A program made the position numbers and the translations under genes. A model generated the notes under the pieces. It saw only the letters and a list, made by a program, of their open reading frames with translations, searched no databases and was not told the origin of the DNA. Positions 1 through 7,255 of a stretch of DNA of 59,388 nucleotides are shown piece by piece; within the stretch, counting starts at the first letter, position 1, and each line of letters starts with the position of its first letter. Source of the DNA: Clostridia bacterium (GTDB taxonomy: Bacteria > Bacillota > Clostridia > Christensenellales > CAG-138); NCBI GenBank assembly GCA_017547885.1, contig JAFYOP010000008.1, positions 1-59,388 on the forward strand. Direction: 5' to 3'.

Positions 1-152
1 ACTAACAGGATTGTTGTTGCAATATGCGAACATATTGTACCCAAGGAATCCCTGGCCAGTGGAAGCAAAGGAATCTGCATTGATAAATCTACCGATGCTG
101 GGATCGTAATATCTGGACTGCAGGTAGTAGAACCCGGTTTCTCTGGGATTGC
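1..152 (-). pseudogene. Rhs core C-terminal fragment, cut by window edge
   Basis: Reading the minus strand from about 152 gives the typical end of an Rhs/YD-repeat core (ETGFYYLQSRYYDPSIGRF, then a GYNMFAYCNNNP ending). An in-frame stop lies about 30 bases upstream and no start codon precedes the homology, so this is a fragment without the YD-repeat body. The variable toxin tail would lie beyond position 1. It is about 80% alike to the second Rhs tail at 992-1714, so two orphan Rhs tips stand in tandem on the same strand. This is typical of rhs loci that store alternative C-terminal toxins for recombination. Confidence 0.75.
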
Positions 153-320
153 AGTGGCTGTGCTGATTTTTACAGGGATATTATAGCACATTTTAGACTC
201 TGTGGCGAGGAGGAAATTGGCATCAGCCCGCCAAATCCTATACGCCAATTTTGGGCATAGCGTAGATTTTCGGAGCGGCTGTTTCATTCCGCCCGGTCTG
301 TTCGTTCGCTCCGGCGGCGC

Positions 321-354
321 AAAAATCCGGGCAGAACATCGCTGTCCTGCCCGG
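321..354 (-). terminator. Intrinsic terminator of the 441-965 gene
   Basis: CCGGGCAG and CTGCCCGG form a stem at 327-354. Read on the minus strand it is followed by a run of T (321-325). It lies about 85 bases after the stop of the minus-strand gene 441-965. Confidence 0.6.
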
Positions 355-440
355 GTGAGGGGATGGATTAATTAATGAATTAATTAAGGAGGCAAAAGCG
401 CGTTTTTTAGGGGATAGAATATAGGATTACTTTGAAATAG

Positions 441-965
441 TTAATCTTTCACAGATGCCTGCTTGCCAACGCAAACCCACTTATCAATCGGAAATGTAGC
501 TGCTACTGTCGCATCGTAACGATACAGTATTTGTTTTGATTTATCATAATAATCGATAAAACGATTGGATTTTAGCGGAATAAATGCGTTGCTTTTCTCC
601 TTAAGAACAAACGGAAAATTAGATATTGCGATGTATCTCTGTTCGAAGCCAAGATGTTCCTCGAATTCGACAATTGCATAATATATCATCCGGTCTTTGG
701 ATACTCTGCAGATTTCTTTTCCGAAAAGATAGGCGTGATAAAACTCATCATCTTCCTTCATTGTCAGCAAAAACCGCCAAGGAGTAAGCACTGTGACACA
801 GAAAATAACAAGAACAACAGGCATCATGATACCCATAAAGGTAATTGTCTCAGGGTCAAAGGATGTATATACAATGAACCAGAGCATGATACCTTCTGCA
901 ATCAATCCTACTACTGTTAAAAAGAACAGATTGTTCCACCAATAGCGAGAAAGCTTTGTTTTCAT
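441..965 (-). CDS. Small membrane protein, possible immunity partner of the Rhs tail
   Basis: 174 residues. Two hydrophobic segments near the N-terminus (about residues 12-32 and 42-64) are followed by a soluble domain of about 100 residues. A G-rich ribosome binding site precedes the ATG. The gene starts 26 bases after the stop of the Rhs tail at 992-1714, on the same strand, so the two are probably co-transcribed. Rhs toxin tails are normally followed directly by their immunity gene, so immunity is a reasonable guess from position alone; I do not recognise the family. A terminator follows at 321-354. Confidence 0.6.
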   Translation of the reverse strand: MKTKLSRYWWNNLFFLTVVGLIAEGIMLWFIVYTSFDPETITFMGIMMPVVLVIFCVTVLTPWRFLLTMKEDDEFYHAYLFGKEICRVSKDRMIYYAIVEFEEHLGFEQRYIAISNFPFVLKEKSNAFIPLKSNRFIDYYDKSKQILYRYDATVAATFPIDKWVCVGKQASVKD

Positions 966-991
966 ACTAATTCCCCCCCTTCAAATACAAC

Positions 992-1714
992 TTAGTTGAA
1001 CCACTGTAAGAACAAGTCGGCTGCGTATTGCAATAAGCTAACATTCTCGCCCATTGCAAATTCTGCAATGAACTGACTGGCTCCCTTAGTAGCACCATTG
1101 AAAACCTGATTTACAATATGACCTCCACCCACAGAAAGCGGAGCAAATACTGCAGTCGTGGCGGCAGTTTTTATCGTCTCGCCATAATCCACATAATTGG
1201 CAAAACTTTCGTATTTATCAGTTGAAGAAGCAACGGAATTATTGGTGCTGTTAACAGAAGTTTGCTGCTTTTCAATACGATAATTGACATACTGATTAAC
1301 AATATTACCTGCTGCTGCAACAAGACCACATTTTACTGAGGTAACCAATACTGCACCAACAGCCCAAGTTGTACCGTCGCATAAGCCACCAACAATAGCA
1401 CCAGTAATTGCTCCCGTAACGATACCGGCAGAGATAGATTTTCCGCTTGTTGCAGCAGAGATACCACCTAAAATACCGCCAATGATTCCACCAATAATTG
1501 CTCCAAAAGCTTCTCCAGTAGGATCGGCATTATTGATTGGATTGTTACCGCAATAGGTAAACATATTGTACCCAAGGAAGCCCTGACCAGTGGAAGCATA
1601 GGTATCTGCATTAATGAAGCGACCGATGGTGGGATCGTAATAACGGCTCTGCAGGTAGTAGAATCCGGTTTCAGCGTCGTAGTAGTAGCTGTACCTTTTG
1701 TCGAAGTCATTATA
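992..1714 (-). pseudogene. Orphan Rhs core tail with a glycine-zipper C-terminal domain
   Basis: The frame opens right after a stop at 1715-1717 and reads straight into the conserved Rhs end (YYYDAETGFYYLQSRYYD, then GYNMFTYCGNNPINNADPTG). A variable tail of about 170 residues follows, rich in GxxxG steps (GAIIGGIIGGILGGI), a glycine-zipper pattern common in membrane-acting toxins. The only ATG (1564) lies inside the core, and the YD-repeat body is absent. It is therefore either a stored, silent toxin module or a short product from 1564 to 992 (190 residues). The second Rhs tip at 1-152 and the small membrane gene downstream support a reservoir of Rhs toxin/immunity cassettes. Confidence 0.7.
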
Positions 1715-1936
1715 TCACACTTCAAAAGTTTGCGAAAGATGGAAAACGAACCCAACTTCACGAAATAATCAGGTCGTAATTATGCAGAGTTCTGAAATTC
1801 AGTACATTTAAGAAAAACTGTTTCTTTTTGCGATAAAAATCCGTCCTAGATAAAGTGTCACTTTAATTTGAGGGTCCAAAAAGAACCGGTTATGCAGAAA
1901 CTGCACCGGAATGATAAAAAATGTGTATTTTGAGTG

Positions 1937-2185
1937 TTAGGCAGCCTGAATTGTAGCCGCTTCCAGAGCTTGCAGCAGCTCATTCAGAAAAACAAGCGGC
2001 TCATTGCAGACATAGATCAAATACAGTGCTAAGGTCAACGCACTGCAGCAGTTCTTGGTCTGCTCTAGATCAATGTAAGTCCGTGTGGCCATCAGAAGAC
2101 TACTTGCTATCTCCTCCCGGTTGATTGCAAGCTCTGCTCGGGTAGTCCTCCTCTTCCTGTAAAAGAAAACCTTCAGAATCCCGAC
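1937..2185 (-). pseudogene. Remnant of a small HTH (XRE-like) regulator
   Basis: The minus strand has an open frame of about 80 codons ending at the TAA 1937-1939. It carries a helix-turn-helix-like stretch (INREEIASSLLMATRTYI) followed by a hydrophobic helical region. No usable start codon precedes the HTH; the only ATG is inside it. I read it as a 5'-truncated XRE-type regulator. Weak evidence; a chance frame cannot be excluded. Confidence 0.35.
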
Positions 2186-2511
2186 ATACGGTTATCTGTC
2201 TCCTCTGTCTATTGATTCGGCGAAAGTCTGACAGCTAACTACAGATTGCATCATGAGGTATGGCTCAAGGGGAATGGAATCGTCATCCATTCTTATATGT
2301 ACGCAGGAAGTATTATTTGGTTAGTGAGGTGTGTAGGTCAGAAGGAAATGTGTGCATCAAGGCAAAGAAGCACTTGGTAAATATGCGTATTACAACGATT
2401 CTTTACTTTGCTAAAGTTGCGTGTTATCTATGTGGAAAGGATGTTCTCGACTACTGGTTAGGGATTACGAGGTAGGGTACTATTAATTCCACGAAGCGAA
2501 AGGTTGAAAAC
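2186..2511. other. Intergenic stretch, no supported gene
   Basis: A 71-codon plus-strand frame exists at 2260-2475 but has no ribosome binding site and no recognisable motif. I see no repeat or RNA structure here. Confidence 0.4.
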
Positions 2512-2549
2512 GAAGTAGGAGCAGTCTAATACTAGACGGCTCCTACTTC
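2512..2549 (-). terminator. Terminator of the HNH gene
   Basis: GAAGTAGGAGC pairs with GCTCCTACTTC, and inner GTCTA/TAGAC extends the stem. It lies 3 bases after the stop of the minus-strand gene 2553-3380 and has a short T-rich tail on that strand. Confidence 0.7.
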
Positions 2550-2552
2550 ACT

Positions 2553-3380
2553 TTACCAGGAATAACGGCAACGGGGGAAAAGAAGCTCCGGGACACCAAT
2601 ATCTTTGCAAATTGTGGACATGATTCGCAGGATTTCTTCTCTGGAAGAATTCAGCCATATCTCCAACTGCGGATCATGAAATACATAGATTATTTCCGAT
2701 CCGTTTTTATGTTGGTGGTAGGAACCATCCCTTGCCGCAATATTTAGCCTTCTGCGGATTGCTGTCAAAATATCGACGATGTTGTAAAGTTTCTCTCGCC
2801 AGTCGGGATTCTGGACAAATGCCTTTCCCTCCGACTGTTTGATGATACTGCCATCCCGTGTCCGCAAGACACCGGTATTCAACGCAATAATGGTATCCTC
2901 AATTGCCCGGTCGAAATCCTCCATGCTGAACTCCATGCGGATCTCATCTCTGAAGGCCGGGCGGTCAAAGCATTGGATATAGAAGCGAATCAACTCTTTA
3001 TCCTGCTCCACAAATTGGGCTGGAGATGCTGTTTCCAAATCCAGAATTGCTATTTCTTCAGATAGGCTTTTCCACTTGTGAAGCAGATCCACAGTATAAC
3101 GCAGATCATCGCTATCAATCAACTTAGAACATGTCTGACAGAGCCAGATGCCATTATGGATGTCCCGGCGTTCCTCTTTACTCATATCAGGATCGTATCG
3201 TTTTCCACCACGAGCAGCTGCGCAGATGTGAGCTGCGACGCCGATGTTGGAATAGTTGTTGGGATCGTCACTGGCACCGCAGGTTGGTTTCCTGCAACTG
3301 GGATTGCTACAGCGGTATCCGACCCGCTTGGCCATGATATCTTTAGTAGTTTCTTTGAAATCGTCGCGCTTGCTTGCCAT
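2553..3380 (-). CDS. HNH endonuclease-like protein
   Basis: 275 residues. The N-terminal ~95 residues hold an HNH-type zinc-binding fold: CSNPSC, a GVAAHICAA histidine motif, then GIWLCQTCSKLID, so two CxxC-type knuckles surround the HNH core. The C-terminal ~180 residues are helical and not recognised. HNH proteins of this layout are common as stand-alone cargo in defence and mobile regions, where the second domain often sets target or trigger. It is a single gene with its own terminator (2512-2549). Nuclease activity is inferred from the motif; a defence role is only a guess from context. Confidence 0.75.
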   Translation of the reverse strand: MASKRDDFKETTKDIMAKRVGYRCSNPSCRKPTCGASDDPNNYSNIGVAAHICAAARGGKRYDPDMSKEERRDIHNGIWLCQTCSKLIDSDDLRYTVDLLHKWKSLSEEIAILDLETASPAQFVEQDKELIRFYIQCFDRPAFRDEIRMEFSMEDFDRAIEDTIIALNTGVLRTRDGSIIKQSEGKAFVQNPDWREKLYNIVDILTAIRRRLNIAARDGSYHQHKNGSEIIYVFHDPQLEIWLNSSREEILRIMSTICKDIGVPELLFPRCRYSW

Positions 3381-3648
3381 GTTATCCCTCCTGCTCTGTA
3401 TTTAGTATACCATAACTTGACGAAGAAGAAATAGTTTTTTCTTTGAAGATCTAAATATAATAGTGTTTCTTTTCGATGCCCAGACCTCGTCTTTATTAAT
3501 GAGGGGTGTGCTGTTGACAAACAATTAAAGCAAAAGTAGAATGGGCTTATTATGAGAAAAGTAGTAAAGTAGTTTAGTTCACAGAAATCATGCAGCAACT
3601 GCGCTGGCAACCAAAAGAAATTTGAAAAAATGGAAAGAGCAATCAGAG
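3381..3648. other. Intergenic region between HNH gene and XRE regulator
   Basis: AT-rich divergent intergenic region that must hold the promoter of the minus-strand HNH gene and perhaps that of the plus-strand cluster. I see no open frame with a ribosome binding site. Confidence 0.4.
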
Positions 3649-3690
3649 ATTGCCTAAATGTAAACTGTGTGCGGTTTACATTTAGGCAAT
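3649..3690. promoter_or_regulatory. 17-bp perfect inverted repeat, likely operator
   Basis: ATTGCCTAAATGTAAAC (3649-3665) is repeated exactly in inverted orientation at 3674-3690, with an 8-base spacer. It ends 29 bases before the start of the XRE-family membrane regulator at 3720. No T-run follows, so it is less likely a terminator. An operator for autoregulation by the downstream HTH protein is the simplest reading; a leader hairpin is the alternative. Confidence 0.6.
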
Positions 3691-3719
3691 TCTGACCGAA
3701 AATGGAGGTAAACAAAGAG

Positions 3720-4184
3720 ATGAATCTGGCAACAAAGCTTGTGTCCCTGAGAAAGCAGAAAGGTCTCACCCAAATGAAAGTGGCCGAGATGTTGAATGTA
3801 TCCAGGCAGGCAATATCACGATGGGAGGTAGGTTCTGCGGTTCCCAGTACGGATAACCTGAAGGTTTTGGGAGCGTTATACGGAGTTCCTGTTGATTATC
3901 TTTTGGATGATGATGCAGAGTGTGAATCTAAGTCCACTGAAACCGTGGAAGAAACCGAAGTTCCGGAAGACAATGTTGTAGTTCAGTTGGATGAGTGTAA
4001 AGCGCATAAAAGCAAACTCATTACTGTGTGTATAGCTTGTGTTTTGGTGATCGTAATTGCTATTAGTGCCCTAGTCTGCGTACATAAACTTCAAGACCGG
4101 AATACAGATGCTATTACACCGATAATGGATATGGATATTGACCATGTGGACGATAGTCCAGATGGAACATTCACCTTTGAATAA
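3720..4184 (+). CDS. XRE-family regulator with a C-terminal membrane segment
   Basis: 154 residues from the ATG at 3720; the earlier in-frame ATG at 3702 overlaps the GGAGG ribosome binding site and is rejected. Residues about 4-62 are a classic Cro/C1-type HTH (KQKGLTQMKVAEMLNVSRQA, then ISRWEVGSAVPS). An acidic linker and one hydrophobic segment (about 106-128) follow, so the DNA-binding domain is membrane-tethered with a short outer tail. This layout occurs in one-component regulators that sense envelope signals. It leads a cluster of small exported proteins and an ABC exporter and follows a perfect inverted repeat that may be its operator. Confidence 0.85.
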   Translation: MNLATKLVSLRKQKGLTQMKVAEMLNVSRQAISRWEVGSAVPSTDNLKVLGALYGVPVDYLLDDDAECESKSTETVEETEVPEDNVVVQLDECKAHKSKLITVCIACVLVIVIAISALVCVHKLQDRNTDAITPIMDMDIDHVDDSPDGTFTFE

Positions 4185-4206
4185 TAGACGGAAGGGGGTG
4201 TTAAAA

Positions 4207-4629
4207 ATGTGTCTGAAAAGATTCCTCTGCATGATTTTAGCTTGCGCACTGGCCTTTGGATGCGCTGGTGTTCCTGCTAAAGCTGCAGAAATTGAGGTTA
4301 CACCCCCGGAAAATGTAGCAATGAATTTCCAGATCCCTCGTGCAACAAGTTCGTTCCGCATGACGATCCCTGCAAATCAGAGACTGGCAGCGAGCACCAG
4401 TTTCCCTCTGGCAGCAGGAGAGACCGTTACAATCAAAGCCTCGTATTACCCTTTTTCTGCGAGCATCGATGTTGGCCTGATCGCTCCGGATGGTAATTTC
4501 TACTATGTAACTGTGACCAACGGCAGCATCGATAAGACCATTCAGGTCAACGCAAACGGAAACTACACACTGCAGTTTAGGAACAAGTCTAATGTTGATG
4601 TGGAGCTTTCCGGGTATGTAAATTACTGA
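4207..4629 (+). CDS. Small secreted protein of unknown function
   Basis: 140 residues from the ATG at 4207, preceded by GGGGGTG; upstream extension would pass through the previous gene. A Sec signal peptide is clear (MCLKRFLCMILACALAFG, cleavage probably after AKA at about residue 27). The mature ~110 residues are rich in Thr/Ser and beta-prone, with no cysteine. It starts 22 bases after the regulator's stop, so it is probably in the same transcript. Family not recognised; it could be a peptide substrate or a surface component served by the ABC transporter downstream. Confidence 0.75.
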   Translation: MCLKRFLCMILACALAFGCAGVPAKAAEIEVTPPENVAMNFQIPRATSSFRMTIPANQRLAASTSFPLAAGETVTIKASYYPFSASIDVGLIAPDGNFYYVTVTNGSIDKTIQVNANGNYTLQFRNKSNVDVELSGYVNY

Positions 4630-4800
4630 TCTGTCGTTATCTCCCGCAAAAAATACTTGGCCAGTATTTTTTGTACAGTCCGATGGCAGTGAAACGGTAC
4701 CTATCACAGCTGTCTTCAGATGCCTTGCTTCTGGATGCGGTAAGTTGCTTCCCGATAGGACATAAGAAAGTAACGATTGAAGTTGAACGGAGGAGAAACA

Positions 4801-5217
4801 ATGAAGAAAATTAAAAGAACTCTGTTGTGCTTGATGTTGGCGGTTCTGGTGGTTGCGAGTTGTGCAATTACCGCAATGGCTGCTACTGGAGACGGTTCGG
4901 TGGTATCTGGCAGTACCAGATACCCCTTCAGTTGGAATATTTACATCACCTCCACTTATGGCGCAGCGAATGTATCAACGACAGATGCGCCTACTACAGT
5001 GAAAGCTTGGGCGCAAAACCGTTTGTACAGCGAAATTAACAAAACATATGGCGACAGTGCTGCGGTATCTGCTACGGGATACGGTACTGTGACTGCCAAG
5101 GCTAATAATGTTCTTCAAATCGGATCCATTTTGGTGCCGTCTTGTGAAGTAACTAAAACTACTGCAAAATTTTACGTGGCAGGGCAACACGTAGTTACAG
5201 CAACTGAGACTGCGTAA
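4801..5217 (+). CDS. Small secreted protein of unknown function
   Basis: 138 residues from the ATG at 4801, with GGAGGAG at ideal spacing. The signal peptide (KIKRTLLCLMLAVLVVAS) probably ends at the AMA-A cleavage site near residue 32. The mature domain (about 106 residues) has one cysteine and alternating polar/hydrophobic residues suggesting beta strands. A strong terminator follows at 5230. A bacteriocin was considered because of the neighbouring ABC genes, but no known bacteriocin motif is visible. Confidence 0.75.
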   Translation: MKKIKRTLLCLMLAVLVVASCAITAMAATGDGSVVSGSTRYPFSWNIYITSTYGAANVSTTDAPTTVKAWAQNRLYSEINKTYGDSAAVSATGYGTVTAKANNVLQIGSILVPSCEVTKTTAKFYVAGQHVVTATETA

Positions 5218-5229
5218 TCCTATTTTAGA

Positions 5230-5267
5230 AAGCGAGCCCTTGTGTTATACGGGGGCTCGCTTGTTTT
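5230..5267 (+). terminator. Intrinsic terminator
   Basis: AAGCGAGCCC and GGGCTCGCTT form the stem, followed by TGTTTT. It lies 13 bases after the secreted protein gene and before the lipoprotein gene, so it may act as a partial terminator inside the cluster. Confidence 0.75.
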
Positions 5268-5288
5268 GAGTTTAAGGAGATGTTCTGG

Positions 5289-6521
5289 ATGAAGAGGAAA
5301 TTGTTTGTAATTATTTTGGTTTGCTTTTTTATTTTGTGCGGTTGCCACGAAAGTGAGGAATTAGACATAGAAAATACAGCAACGGAACAGACAGAAAGCT
5401 ACAACTGGGTGGCAGGTGAAAGCCCAGTTGTAGATCAGCGAATGGGCTTGAAAAGAGCAGGTGTGAACAATGCGGATTATACGATTGCCCCCAATGGCGT
5501 GTATTTTATGCACAATACAGACAGTGTGACGGAAGAAGGTGAAATAATCTCCTTTGTCCTGTATTCGGATTATGGTTCAGATACCGTTATCAAGCTCTGC
5601 GGTCGTGCCGACTGCGATCACAGTAATTCGGACTGCAATGCCTATATTGTTGGTGGTAATAACATTTATTACCATGAGGGTTATCTCTATGCTGTATCTG
5701 GTCGAGGTGATACTGGATGCAGTTTGATCCGCATGGATGTGGATGGCAGCAATCATGTTACAGTTTTTGACATGAACCAATTTGCACAAGATCAGGGCTA
5801 TGATTTCGCCAAGTGTGATATGATCGACAGCGGTGTGTGTCTGTTCACTGTTGGTGAATGGATAGAAGTCGAGGCAGAACCTAATGAGGAGGCATATACC
5901 AGCTCTTGGGTAAAATCCTACAGTTATGCGCTGGATGGCTCTATGGGCGAACCCCAGCCTATCAAATCGGAAGGAGCTTATCTGTATCACTGCTCAGATG
6001 TGTTCTTTACCCTGATGAACGGAACCAGGAACGGCGGATATAACGGCTATGATGTCAGCATCGGACATTGGGACATGGAGACGGACACAGTCACCTATCT
6101 GACTGATCATCCAGGAATTGCTGGGTTCTACGGAAAGGAAGCAGGATACTACTTCCGGGATGGTGCTGTGATTCGATTGAACTACGAAACCCGCCAGGAG
6201 GAGCGGATCATTGAAACCGGTTTGGACGGAAATTACTATGTGATGTGTTTCCCTGATTGTCTGGTTGTGGCAGATCAATCTTTTGAAGCGAAAGATAATC
6301 ATCTGTACATCTACAACTGGGGCTATGAGTTGGTTGACACAATAGAGCTTACCTATTTGCACGGAAATTTCTTTACCGACCAGGCATTGATGGCGGAGAC
6401 TGCGGAGCGGTTTATTTTAACGGACGGAATTTCATGGATCCCGAAGTATTATGTTGAGAAATCTGAATTGGGTACAGGAAATGCAAAGATTTATGCATTT
6501 AATCTGCCAGATTTTCAGTGA
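5289..6521 (+). CDS. Lipoprotein, DUF5050-like beta-propeller type
   Basis: 410 residues from the ATG at 5289, 9 bases after AAGGAG; the ATG at 5280 overlaps that site. The signal peptide ends in a lipobox (ILCGC, lipidated Cys19), so the protein is anchored outside the membrane. It then has regular Tyr/Gly/Asp-rich blades and the motif LCGRADCDHSNSDCNAYI, which is typical of Clostridia surface lipoproteins with predicted propeller folds. It sits directly upstream of the ABC ATPase (17-base gap). It may bind the transported substrate or sense its presence; that role is inferred from position. Confidence 0.7.
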   Translation: MKRKLFVIILVCFFILCGCHESEELDIENTATEQTESYNWVAGESPVVDQRMGLKRAGVNNADYTIAPNGVYFMHNTDSVTEEGEIISFVLYSDYGSDTVIKLCGRADCDHSNSDCNAYIVGGNNIYYHEGYLYAVSGRGDTGCSLIRMDVDGSNHVTVFDMNQFAQDQGYDFAKCDMIDSGVCLFTVGEWIEVEAEPNEEAYTSSWVKSYSYALDGSMGEPQPIKSEGAYLYHCSDVFFTLMNGTRNGGYNGYDVSIGHWDMETDTVTYLTDHPGIAGFYGKEAGYYFRDGAVIRLNYETRQEERIIETGLDGNYYVMCFPDCLVVADQSFEAKDNHLYIYNWGYELVDTIELTYLHGNFFTDQALMAETAERFILTDGISWIPKYYVEKSELGTGNAKIYAFNLPDFQ

Positions 6522-6538
6522 GAATGAGGAAGTAAAAC

Positions 6539-7255
6539 ATGGAATTACGGATCGAGCGTCTGACGAAAAAGTATGGCGAGAAGGTTGCCCTTCGGGACTT
6601 TACCTATACCTTTACCCCCGGTATCTATGGCATCCTCGGTGCCAACGGCGCAGGCAAAAGCACCCTGATGAATCTGATCACCGATAATGTTAAGCGCAAC
6701 GAGGGGCAGATCCTCTGGGACGGCACGGACATTCTGAAGCTGGGCAAGGACTTCCGGGCGAAGCTGGGATATATGCCCCAGCAACAGGGAATGTACAATG
6801 ACTTCTCTGCCCGTGCCTTTCTGCGCTACATGGCACAGATCAAGGAAATTCCTAAAAAGCAGGCCGATGAGCAGATCGAGCAGCTTCTGGATGTGGTGAA
6901 TCTCCGGGATGATGCCCATAAGAAAGTTGGCGGTTTCTCCGGCGGCATGCGCCAGCGTGTGCTGCTGGCCCAGGCTTTGCTGGGTGATCCACAAATTTTG
7001 ATCCTGGATGAGCCTACCGCGGGCCTTGACCCACGGGAGCGGCTGCGCCTGCGGCAATACATCTCCGATTTGGCACTGGATCGGATCGTGTTCCTGACCA
7101 CCCACATTGTTTCCGACATTGAATCCATCGCCGGTGATGTGCTGCTGATGAAGCAGGGCGAGCTGGTAAAACACGGTGCACCGGAAGCGCTGATTGCGTC
7201 CTGCGGCGGCAAGGATCTGGAGGATGTGTACATGGCCTATCTGGGGGTGGACTGA
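6539..7255 (+). CDS. ABC transporter ATP-binding protein (ABC-2 type)
   Basis: 238 residues, the normal size for one nucleotide-binding domain. Visible motifs in order: Walker A GANGAGKST (about residues 35-43), Q-loop MPQQQGMY, signature FSGGMRQR, Walker B ILILDEPTAGLD, and the H-loop in TTHIVSD. The stop codon overlaps the permease start (ATG at 7255), showing translational coupling, so the two form one exporter. Codon use and GC are higher than in the flanking small secreted-protein genes, so the exporter pair may have a different origin. Confidence 0.93.
   Translation: MELRIERLTKKYGEKVALRDFTYTFTPGIYGILGANGAGKSTLMNLITDNVKRNEGQILWDGTDILKLGKDFRAKLGYMPQQQGMYNDFSARAFLRYMAQIKEIPKKQADEQIEQLLDVVNLRDDAHKKVGGFSGGMRQRVLLAQALLGDPQILILDEPTAGLDPRERLRLRQYISDLALDRIVFLTTHIVSDIESIAGDVLLMKQGELVKHGAPEALIASCGGKDLEDVYMAYLGVD

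Noticed and set aside
2260..2475. 71-codon plus-strand frame
   Set aside because: No ribosome binding site, atypical composition and no recognisable motif.
4207..5217. Lactococcin-972-type bacteriocin genes
   Set aside because: Size, signal peptide and nearby ABC genes fit loosely, but the mature sequences lack the Trp/Tyr/His-rich pattern of that family.
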